The translations under genes and the position numbers were made by a program. Below the pieces are notes generated by a model that ran no database searches, had not been told where the DNA came from, and was given only the letters and a program-made list of their open reading frames with translations. A stretch of DNA of 64,000 nucleotides from contig JACJYA010000001.1 in assembly GCA_020636315.1 (NCBI GenBank), positions 372,001 through 436,000 of the forward strand. Direction: 5' to 3'. Positions 56,918 to 64,000 of the stretch are shown piece after piece; the first letter of the stretch is position 1, and the number at the start of each line of letters is the position of its first letter. Source of the DNA: Lewinellaceae bacterium (GTDB lineage Bacteria > Bacteroidota > Bacteroidia > Chitinophagales > Saprospiraceae).

Positions 56918-58015
56918 TTAAAGAAGGGGGCAGAAATATTTATTGTCGAAACACACCTTACTAATGATGTATCTGATCGTGAATTCCGGGCCTCCCCGGC
57001 GCAGCGTAGCCACCTTGAACTCCGACAGGTTGATGTCGTAAGAAAAGCTGCCGTAGATCCGGTCCACCTGGACTTCCAGGGCGGGAAAAACGGCATCTCC
57101 AAACTCCTTATTGAAGCGATAGCCACAGCTCAGGGCAACAGAAAGCTGGTTGCCGGGTGTCCGGTCGATATAGACCCGGCCTCCCAGGGCGGCCAGCCAT
57201 TCGCGGTAGGGCCCCTGAAACTGAAAGTTCAGGTTACCGAATACATCCACGATTTCATTGACCTGTTTATTGGCCAGCAAATAGGGGCTGTAGCGGACAA
57301 AGATCTTAGAGTCACCATTATTGCCGAAACTCTGATCCGGCCGGTTAATGTGGAAGAGCCCCACCCCAACGTCCAGGTAAGAACGCTTGGTCAGGTCATT
57401 GACGATCTCACAGCTGCTGTAATCCTGAAAACGGAAATTGATCCCGGCGCTGAGGTCCGGGTATATATTACTGAAGGTCTCAAAATTTTCACCATTGCTT
57501 TTAGAAGGGTTCAACCCACTTATGGAAGAGTCGTACTGGGAATCGAAAGTGAGGTCACTGATATTAAAGCCCCGGCGGCTGAACCCGGCCTGTGCCCCGG
57601 CGGTAAGAAATGCGAAGCTGGTGAGTTGGTGCGTATAGGACCCACTGATGTTGAGGTTGGCCAGGTTGAGGCGTGACAAGCCCGCCTGGTCGTAATTAAA
57701 CGCCATCCCGGCGGCAAAGAACCCGTTTTTGTCGAACCTTTTCGGGATCTTAATGTCCCCTCCGGCGGAAAAGGTAAGGTAATCAACGGGGACGGCCTTC
57801 CACTGGTTCCTTACGTTGGCTACGAGGCGGGTATTTCCCCTGAAAACTCCGGTGAGCGCAGGATTGAGGTTGGAAGGAGAGTAGGCGAACTGAGAAAAAT
57901 GTATGTCCTGGGCACGGAGCCCGGGCACTACCCAGAAGGCCAATAACCAAAGGTAAAGTATCCTTTTCAAGGTCAATTGGTTTTGGTTAAAGTAAAACTT
58001 TCGAAGCCCTCCCAC
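56918..58015 (-). CDS. PorP/SprF-family T9SS membrane protein
   Basis: A 365-residue outer-membrane beta-barrel of the PorP/SprF family that helps display type B-sorted cargo. Visible: signal peptide (LKRILYLWLLAFWVVPGLRAQ), the family signature DIHFSQFAYSPSNLNPALTGVFRGNTRLVANVRNQWKAVPVDYLTFSAGGD, FAAGMAFNYDQAGLSRLNLANLNISGSYTHQL, SAGINFRFQD, VGVGLFHINRPDQSF, and a Tyr-containing last strand. It is first in the PorP-PD40/OmpA-giant adhesin order on the minus strand. In Flavobacterium, SprF is needed for SprB surface export, so this trio is probably an export module plus its cargo. The start at 58015 gives an N-terminal extension before the signal core; a start nearer to it is possible. Confidence 0.93.
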   Translation of the reverse strand: MGGLRKFYFNQNQLTLKRILYLWLLAFWVVPGLRAQDIHFSQFAYSPSNLNPALTGVFRGNTRLVANVRNQWKAVPVDYLTFSAGGDIKIPKRFDKNGFFAAGMAFNYDQAGLSRLNLANLNISGSYTHQLTSFAFLTAGAQAGFSRRGFNISDLTFDSQYDSSISGLNPSKSNGENFETFSNIYPDLSAGINFRFQDYSSCEIVNDLTKRSYLDVGVGLFHINRPDQSFGNNGDSKIFVRYSPYLLANKQVNEIVDVFGNLNFQFQGPYREWLAALGGRVYIDRTPGNQLSVALSCGYRFNKEFGDAVFPALEVQVDRIYGSFSYDINLSEFKVATLRRGGPEFTIRYIISKVCFDNKYFCPLL

Positions 58016-58040
58016 TATTTTGAGCCGGGAAGGGATAGTT

Positions 58041-58098
58041 GCACTTCCGGGTTGTCGCCCAAAATAAGGAAAAACTATTTTTTCACAACGGATTTGGG
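58041..58098 (-). promoter_or_regulatory. Conserved upstream block of the PorP/SprF gene
   Basis: Read on the minus strand: CCCAAATCCG, ten to eleven bases, TAGTTTTTCCTTATTTTGGG, then CCGGAA. The same arrangement lies at 62362-62421 upstream of the PD40/OmpA paralogue, so it is likely a promoter or regulator site. The rest of the gap to the divergent gene (58099-58606) is AT-rich and then leader. Confidence 0.6.
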
Positions 58099-58606
58099 AA
58101 TATTAATTCACCACCCGAATGTGGCGGCCAATTATACTGTTCAAAGGGGGAGTTAGAACGGGGGACTTTTGAATAACTGATTATACGGAACGATAAGTTA
58201 TTTCGTTACATAAAATTAGAAAAAAACTTCAGATAAAAAAATATCCCGGTGAGAGAACACCAGTCGTAATTTTTTTTCATGCCTTCTCTGGTAAAAAGCC
58301 TTCAAATTTTCTTATTTTGCATATATATTTGTTTTTGTTAAAGGGTATTTTGCCTGTTTGGCAGCAGAGTAAAGAAAAACGAAACTTATTCGTCAAAGCA
58401 CCGTTAGTGCTGTGTAACTATTCCCATGTATTAGCACAGAGCGTTTTTCCATTTGCTCATCCCATTTCCCAAGACCTTCGTTTGGCGCTTTTATGGCAGA
58501 AAGGGCGCACAGCTGCTTATTGGCGGCGCGGTATTGCTCCCGTTCGGGCCACCAAACATTTTCGAGCCTTTGTTTGGCTTTTCACCGACTTCAAAAAAAT
58601 TCCAGC

Positions 58607-59596
58607 GTGAAACGGACATCATTAGTACTACTACTTTCAGCAACCATACTGCTGTTCGCGAGGGGGGAATCCAAAATTATTTTTGTCAGCCAGGGAGGCA
58701 AAGGTAACGGAACCTCCTGGACAAAAGCCACGGGCAACCTCCACGAGGCCTTGCTGATGGCGCAACCCGATGACCAGATCTGGGTTTCCAAAGGCATCTA
58801 CCGGACAAGCGAAAATAACGACCGCACCAAATCCTTCAGGGTCCCCTCGGGAGTGAAGATGTACGGAGGCTTCCTGGGGTTTGAAACGGCTCTTGAGTAC
58901 AGAGACCCGAAGAATAATCCAACTTTACTGAGCGGGGAAATTGGCACTCCTTCCATTGCGGATAACGCCTTTACTGTCGTTTTTACCCAAAATGTCAGTG
59001 AGAAAACGGTCATTGACGGGTTTTACATTACCGGAGGCAATGCCAATGGCAAAGACAAATCCCGGCCGATGGAATATCGTGGAGCTGCCTGGTACAACCT
59101 GGCCACGGACAGTAAGGCCAGTAACCCGGTGATCCGCAACTGCACCATCACCCAGAATGATGCCCGCGAAGGCGCCGGTATCCTGAACCTGGCAATGAAC
59201 CAGGGCACCTGCCGGCCCACTATTTCCAATTGTTCCTTCCTCCAGAACAGGGCGGGCCTGAACGGAGGCGCCATCATGAACCTCAGCATGAACGGCGACT
59301 GCATTCCGGTGATCACCGAATGCCTCTTTGAAGACAACTTCGCCTCTTACGGTGCAGGCATCTTCAACGAACCGTGGGGTGGAAAGGTAGAACCGGTCAT
59401 CAAACACAATGTGTTCAGAAACAATAAGGCTCTGGTACGCAACGGCAGTATTCACAATGAATACTCTTCCAATGGTTCCTGTAAGCCCGAAATCGGAGGA
59501 AACCACTTTGAAGGAAATGCCGCTTCTGTCGGACAGGAAAAGAACTCGCCCAGCAACAAAAGTGCCGGCGGCAATAAATCAGCGAGATATAAATAG
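58607..59596 (+). CDS. Secreted right-handed beta-helix protein (GTG start)
   Basis: A 329-residue exported protein of unknown ligand. GTG at 58607 (AGCGTGAAACGG context) gives a good signal peptide (VKRTSLVLLLSATILLFARG). The body starts SKIIFVSQGGKGNGTSWTKATGNLHEAL, as in parallel beta-helix 'pectin-lyase-like' proteins, and continues with short repeats of PVIRNCTITQNDAREGAGILNLA type, about five turns. It ends in a low-complexity Ser/Asn/Lys tail and has no T9SS domain. The paralogue at 63135 starts in the same GTG context. Divergent from the PorP/SprF gene, convergent with the second PD40/OmpA gene. Upstream ATG (58493) would add residues with no signal-peptide sense. Confidence 0.82.
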   Translation: MKRTSLVLLLSATILLFARGESKIIFVSQGGKGNGTSWTKATGNLHEALLMAQPDDQIWVSKGIYRTSENNDRTKSFRVPSGVKMYGGFLGFETALEYRDPKNNPTLLSGEIGTPSIADNAFTVVFTQNVSEKTVIDGFYITGGNANGKDKSRPMEYRGAAWYNLATDSKASNPVIRNCTITQNDAREGAGILNLAMNQGTCRPTISNCSFLQNRAGLNGGAIMNLSMNGDCIPVITECLFEDNFASYGAGIFNEPWGGKVEPVIKHNVFRNNKALVRNGSIHNEYSSNGSCKPEIGGNHFEGNAASVGQEKNSPSNKSAGGNKSARYK

Positions 59597-59620
59597 GTAT
59601 TACGCAACCAATAGGCCAGG

Positions 59621-62284
59621 CTAAGGCCTCTGCTTACTGGTCATCTCTTCACCAGTAGTCCTGTCAGTGTTGGTAAGTGGCTCCCCGGTGCTCAGGTTCT
59701 GGATCTCCACGCGGCGGTCAAGGGCCGGGCCGATGCCCCATATCGAGTTGGGGTCGTTATCCGGATAGTTGCTGCTGGCCCTTGATTCTCCAAGTGGCAA
59801 CTCCTTGACGATGATCTTATCTCCGATATAATCTTTGAGCACCCTTCCCTCCTGGCCGGAATAATTTTCCAGATAAGTGCGCACACATTGAATGCGGCGT
59901 TCACTCAACAGCTGGTTGTACACAGGCTTGCCCCGGGGGCTGCAGTACCCCTGTATCTCGATAACCAATTGTTCGCCCTCCTTCATGTAATTGACATATT
60001 CCAGGAGTGATTTGGCAAGGTTTTCCAAAGTACTCAACCCTGCCATCACTTCCCGGTCGAAGAAAGCATCCACCCGGCGCTGCTCCGAAGGGTCGTTATT
60101 CGCCAAATAATCCTTCCGCTTATCGAGATAGCGCGTAATGGCATCATCGAAGGTTTGCCGGGTCTGGTCCGCCTGGCCTTGATACCTCAACGGCATATCA
60201 TGGTCGAAATAAAGGAAAATAGGCAGATCCAGCGTTGGAGGCTGCACCTTCATTGGCACCCTCAGTTCAACCTCACCGCAAAGCCGGAGAAGTTTATCTT
60301 CATCCGAAAGGGTGAAGCTATAGGTGGTATCCACCGGAATGTAATTCTGAGTGATGGTTGTAGAGGAGGGCTGGCCGGTATTGGCCTGTTCCACGCCGTA
60401 ATCCGCGCCGGCATTTACAACCACGCTGATCAAATAATTCCTGTTGGGTTCTATGCGGTAAACATGATTGCCGCTTCCCGCCGGTTGCCGGCCGGTAGCA
60501 GCCTCCCTGACCGTTACAGAGGCCACAGCATCGAGGTTGGTGCTGTCCGAGGAGTCGAAGGCGGTGACTTTCATATCCAGCCAGTTGGGGAAGAAGGGTT
60601 CCGGGCGCCAGTTGATCCTGTCTTCCCGGCTGATATACTGTTCCCCGGAAAGGTCAAATTGTTTTTCGCGGGAGATCCCCGTTGACTCACTATAGGCTAC
60701 TACCTTGTAATTGTGGTAGAGTTGGAGGGTAAAAGTGGCTGTACCTTTGCCCACCACCTTTTGCGGTTCACCAACCAGTTGAGGTTCTTCGCAGGACAAT
60801 TCATAGACCGCCACCGTCTTTTCCGTCCCGTATTTGTTATCGCAGTCTTCCAGGGCTACTTCAAGAACTCTGTCCACCTCATTGGCCATTGTATAGATAT
60901 CCGTACAGCAAAACTCCAGTTCCTCCACAAAACGGAAGGACCTGGGGCGGTCGGAGGCGAAATATTCGTACTTCCCATCGGCGGATAAAAAGAAATATTC
61001 GTCATTGTAGCCGCTATTGTAAGGGAAGCCCATATTTTCCGGGGTCTGCCAGGAGCCATCCTGGTACCGGCTGTAGAAGATATCGTATTCCCCGTAGCTG
61101 GGAGGAGCGTCTGAACTGAAATAGAGGCGCTGGGAAGGCGCATGATAGAAAGGCGTAGCTTCGTTCCACGGCGTATTGATGTCCGACAGGTTTTCCGGTT
61201 CCCCAATGGTTTCGTCGTCATTCAGCCGGGCGCGCCAGATGTCATACCCTCCAACCGACCCCTTACGGTCGGAGGTGAAGTACAGCCATTCGGTGTTCGA
61301 AGTACAATCGTAGGCCACACTGGGCTGGGTGGTTGAGAATTCTTTATTTTCAGCACTCAGCGGCAGCTTTTGCGGAACGCCCCAGCTTCCGTCGCTCTGG
61401 CGCCGGCGCTGGTAGAGCCAGCAGAATATCTCCCCGTCTTCCTGTACGCACCGGGTGAAGAACATGAGGTTTCTCTTAAGGTTGAAAGCCGTATGGAGGG
61501 TATGAGCTCCATCGGCATTGTAGATGCTCTGTTCAGGCAACTCGTCAACAATAGTATCGGTTACTTCCACAGCCCTTTCCGGGTCATAAACCTGTGTGAA
61601 CTTTGCGGTCAAATTTTTGGAGTAGAATTGGGGCTGAAGCGGGTTCCTGATCCCTTTGGGCAGGAAGCGAATGGAAGAGAAATACAGGGTGTCGCCCATC
61701 AACACCGGCGCCAGTTCCGAGTATCCGGAGTTGACGGCTCCGGTGAGGCGGTAAAGGCTGTCGGTTCGGGAAGGAAGCGCAGCCCGCATAGCGTCACAAC
61801 TCTGGATGCCGGACTCAGCAGCTCGCCTGAAACGGCTTTGTATCTCCGGGCCGCCCTCTATTTTCTGATAAAGCTCATCGCTGAGAAACAGCTGATAAGT
61901 GTCGAGCGCCAGGCCATAATACCTTGTCGTATCCTGGGCCAGGTTTTGATACATTTTCGCCTGGTTGAAAACGGAGCGCGCATAAATATCGCCATCAACT
62001 CCCCGGGCCTCCCGGCTTACTTCCCCGTAAAGGGCTTTTGCCCGGGAGAAATAGTTCAATCTCTGGGCAGCCTGGGCGTAGCTGAACTTCACCTTTAGCG
62101 TATTGCCTTTGTAGGCTCCCTCGTCTGCATATTTCAGGATCGTCTCATAGCATCTGTAAGCATTATAGTAATCCCGGTTCTGGAAAGATTCATCACCCGC
62201 TTCCAGGACTTGCTTCAAAGATTGGCTATGGCCCGGAAAATGCAGCGCCAGGCAGGCCAGGACGGACAAGAATAAAATTCTCAT
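59621..62284 (-). CDS. Second TPR/PD40/OmpA-type outer membrane protein
   Basis: Paralogue of the 53802-56720 product, 887 residues. Signal peptide MRILFLSVLACLALHFPGHSQS, TPR-like helices (FQNRDYYNAYRCYETILKYA; about 25-190), PD40-like propeller (YSELAPVLMGDTLYFSSIRFLP, WLYFTSDRKGSVGGYDIWRARL, RLYFSSDAPPSYGEYDIF), a middle region, and a C-terminal OmpA-like domain (QLVIEIQGYCSPRGKPVYNQLLSERRIQCVRTYL, PALDRRVEI). It lacks an adjacent PorP or adhesin gene of its own, so it might share those encoded upstream or have lost them. Convergent with the beta-helix gene, 24 bases apart. Confidence 0.87.
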   Translation of the reverse strand: MRILFLSVLACLALHFPGHSQSLKQVLEAGDESFQNRDYYNAYRCYETILKYADEGAYKGNTLKVKFSYAQAAQRLNYFSRAKALYGEVSREARGVDGDIYARSVFNQAKMYQNLAQDTTRYYGLALDTYQLFLSDELYQKIEGGPEIQSRFRRAAESGIQSCDAMRAALPSRTDSLYRLTGAVNSGYSELAPVLMGDTLYFSSIRFLPKGIRNPLQPQFYSKNLTAKFTQVYDPERAVEVTDTIVDELPEQSIYNADGAHTLHTAFNLKRNLMFFTRCVQEDGEIFCWLYQRRRQSDGSWGVPQKLPLSAENKEFSTTQPSVAYDCTSNTEWLYFTSDRKGSVGGYDIWRARLNDDETIGEPENLSDINTPWNEATPFYHAPSQRLYFSSDAPPSYGEYDIFYSRYQDGSWQTPENMGFPYNSGYNDEYFFLSADGKYEYFASDRPRSFRFVEELEFCCTDIYTMANEVDRVLEVALEDCDNKYGTEKTVAVYELSCEEPQLVGEPQKVVGKGTATFTLQLYHNYKVVAYSESTGISREKQFDLSGEQYISREDRINWRPEPFFPNWLDMKVTAFDSSDSTNLDAVASVTVREAATGRQPAGSGNHVYRIEPNRNYLISVVVNAGADYGVEQANTGQPSSTTITQNYIPVDTTYSFTLSDEDKLLRLCGEVELRVPMKVQPPTLDLPIFLYFDHDMPLRYQGQADQTRQTFDDAITRYLDKRKDYLANNDPSEQRRVDAFFDREVMAGLSTLENLAKSLLEYVNYMKEGEQLVIEIQGYCSPRGKPVYNQLLSERRIQCVRTYLENYSGQEGRVLKDYIGDKIIVKELPLGESRASSNYPDNDPNSIWGIGPALDRRVEIQNLSTGEPLTNTDRTTGEEMTSKQRP

Positions 62285-62361
62285 GGGTTTAAGCTTTGTC
62301 CTAAAAAAAAATCAAGCTTAGGCCGTCTTTCTTTTATTTTAACAATTAGAATAAAACCTGG

Positions 62362-62421
62362 TTGCTATTTCCGGTTCCTGCCAAAATAAAGAAAAACTAT
62401 TGTTAAGCGCCGGATTTTGGG
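62362..62421 (-). promoter_or_regulatory. Conserved upstream block of the second PD40/OmpA gene
   Basis: On the minus strand: CCCAAAATCCG, ten bases, TAGTTTTTCTTTATTTTGG, then CCGGAA. It matches the block before the PorP/SprF gene at the same spacing, 78 bases before this gene. The remaining 62422-63134 is AT-rich leader and promoter sequence for the divergent beta-helix gene, with no gene seen. Confidence 0.6.
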
Positions 62422-62806
62422 AAAATTTAAAGGTTAAAATCAGGGGGGAATAGAGGCCGGTGCACTTTCACACAGGCCCGCGTGGACAGTTTACGGCAAT
62501 ATTATATACGCAGAGGCTGCCGAAATGTTGCGATATTCCAAAACAGGATAATTCCCGGCAGGACGTTCCCTAACAGGCCAGGCTCTATCCTCATCGAAAG
62601 TGGAGGGGTGTTTTACAGCCAGCCCATAAAAACACATATAATTACTTTTTTTATTTAAAAAATTTTCTTTTTGGACTCAGATTTGCTTATCTTGCATTCA
62701 GGTTAATGTCCATGAAAAATTGTTAAAATCCGTTATTTTTTTCCCAAGCGGTGAAACAATTAAAAAAAGTGGCCGTTAACGTGTGTAGAATTTCCCAATA
62801 ATTCTA

Positions 62807-62814
62807 TACTTTTG
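62807..62814 (+). promoter_or_regulatory. Possible -7 box (TACTTTTG) of the beta-helix gene
   Basis: TACTTTTG fits TAnnTTTG, giving a leader of about 315 bases before the GTG at 63135. A convincing -33 box is not visible, so confidence is low. Confidence 0.3.
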
Positions 62815-63134
62815 TTTTATCCCATTTTTTATACCCAAAACCAAATTGAACAGTTAAGCGTGAAAACCGGATTTTTTTCATTCCCAATTTATCCCATTAG
62901 AAAAAAATCCACATTTTAGCGTCTATATTTGACGATCCATCCCATGTTGTAAGTAAGAGGGCACATGCTCTCGCCCCTATGTCCCGCATTTGTGATCTTC
63001 GTTTGACACCTCTTTTGACAGGAAGGTGTCCCATCCCAGTTTTGTTTACTTGGTAATGTTTAACCACCCTGGTCAATTGAGTCCCATTTCTCAAGGCGAT
63101 TTTTGTTATTACCAACTTCAAAACTTTTTTGAGC

Positions 63135-64000
63135 GTGAAAAGAGTATTATTACTTACAGCATTGATCCTGGCCATCAGCCATCTGCAGGCCAAGGTCATT
63201 TATGTGAAGAAGGGGGGTATCGGCAACGGTAGTTCCTGGAGCCAGGCAATGGGCAGCCTGCACGACGCCCTGCTCCGTGCCAAGTCCGGCGATTCCATCT
63301 GGGTGGCTTCCGACAAGTTCTTCACCGCCAAAGACAATGACCGCACCAAGTCTTTCGTCATTCCTGACGGAGTTTCTCTCTTCGGTGGCTTCATCGGCTT
63401 TGAGTCTTCTGTTGAACAGAGAGATCTTTCCAATAACATGACCATCCTCAGTGGGGAGATCGGGCAGCCATCCAAAGATGATAATGCCTACACCGTAGTA
63501 TATACCAAGAATGCCAGCAGCGCTACCGTTATCGACGGCTTCGTCATCATGGCCGGTTCTGCTACCGGTTCTGCTTCTCAAAACCCGATGCACCACAAGG
63601 GCGCCGGCATGTACAATGAGGCAGTTAACGGCCCATCTTCTCCGGTGATCAGGAATTGCATTATCGCTGAGAACATCGCCCGCGAAGGCGCCGGCATGTA
63701 CAACTTCGCCAGCAACGGCAAATGTGAGCCGGTGGTTGAAAACTGCCAGTTCGTTCACAACCTTTCCGACGTGGACGGCGGCGCCGTATTCAACGATGGC
63801 AACAACGGTTCCTGCAACCCTCGCTTCACCGACTGCTACTTTCAGGCCAATGAAGCTACCTACGGAGCCGGCATGTTCAATAAGGCGGATTATGGTACGT
63901 CTCAGCCGGTGGTGAGAAACTGCCTTTTCGTCGGTAATGTGGCTTACATCCGCGCCAGCGGTGTGTATAACGACCGCACCGCTTCTTCCAAAGGCACCTG
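63135..64000 (+). CDS. Right-handed beta-helix secreted protein, partial (runs off the window)
   Basis: An open frame from GTG 63135 to the window end (at least 288 codons), paralogous to the 58607 gene. The start VKRVLLLTALILAISHLQA is a signal peptide. Then KVIYVKKGGIGNGSSWSQAMGSLHDALL, DRTKSFVIPDGVSLFGGFIGFE, TILSGEIGQPSKDDNAYTVVYT and repeated turns (SPVIRNCIIAENIAREGAGMYN, PVVENCQFVHNLSDVDGGAVFN) form a parallel beta-helix. Both genes share the unusual GTG in AGCGTGAAA, and a similar long leader. The C-terminal end, and hence any sorting domain, is beyond the window. A secreted or surface role is inferred. Confidence 0.85.
   Translation, partial: MKRVLLLTALILAISHLQAKVIYVKKGGIGNGSSWSQAMGSLHDALLRAKSGDSIWVASDKFFTAKDNDRTKSFVIPDGVSLFGGFIGFESSVEQRDLSNNMTILSGEIGQPSKDDNAYTVVYTKNASSATVIDGFVIMAGSATGSASQNPMHHKGAGMYNEAVNGPSSPVIRNCIIAENIAREGAGMYNFASNGKCEPVVENCQFVHNLSDVDGGAVFNDGNNGSCNPRFTDCYFQANEATYGAGMFNKADYGTSQPVVRNCLFVGNVAYIRASGVYNDRTASSKGT

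Noticed and set aside
62867..62905. A tiny frame beginning GTG (VKTGFFSFPIYPI) in the leader of the last beta-helix gene, in the same AGCGTGAAA context as the gene start.
   Set aside because: Too short to distinguish from chance; no equivalent is evident in the leader of the paralogue.

Overview
The window looks like chromosomal DNA of a moderately GC-rich member of the Bacteroidota, most likely Saprospiria (Lewinella/Phaeodactylibacter-like). The reasons are a SusC/SusD pair, type IX secretion (T9SS) cargo with type A and type B sorting domains, a PorP/SprF protein with PD40/OmpA partners, Bacteroidota-type -7 boxes (TACCTTTG), and the AAACCTTTGAGG intergenic palindrome. The assignment comes from gene content only. 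No rRNA or recognisable tRNA gene was found.

Layout. 1-8 kb holds a SusC/SusD outer-membrane pair, a GH130 mannosyl-glucose phosphorylase and a convergent phosphomannose-isomerase-like protein, together a small mannoside-use locus. 8-13 kb holds aroQ, recQ and the divergent kdsD, with two palindromic mobile-element-like repeats between them. 13-19 kb has a lipoprotein whose start region is occupied by a heptanucleotide repeat array, a T9SS-sorted repeat protein, a large exported helical-repeat protein and a rhomboid protease. 19-26 kb is one gene for a 2347-residue M43 metalloprotease with a type B sorting domain. 26-34.5 kb has a DUF4143 ATPase with a 43-bp palindrome at its start, then pheS, hisS, gatA and an MltD-like transglycosylase. 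34.5-35.4 kb lacks an obvious protein gene but shows a run of stem-loops ending in a terminator, a candidate non-coding RNA. 35-38 kb has a beta-lactamase-fold protein without its catalytic Ser/Lys and a K+ channel.

38-44.5 kb holds the most system-like unknown: a minus-strand operon of an esterase, an ATP-grasp ligase, a class I glutamine amidotransferase and a second, divergent ATP-grasp-like protein. It is faced by a divergent esterase plus an alpha/beta-hydrolase-OsmC fusion. Together they suggest an undescribed amide/peptide ligase pathway with hydrolytic tailoring or detoxification.

44.5-64 kb is a surface-adhesion locus. A 3085-residue T9SS type B protein contains about 6.5 near-identical 495-bp repeats and two 504-bp repeats. 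It is translationally coupled to a PD40/OmpA protein and lies in one direction with a PorP/SprF protein. Beyond come two paralogous beta-helix proteins (the second runs off the window and starts with GTG) and a second PD40/OmpA paralogue. The intergenic regions of this locus share a promoter-like block and a long leader, which suggests an ancient duplication and common regulation.
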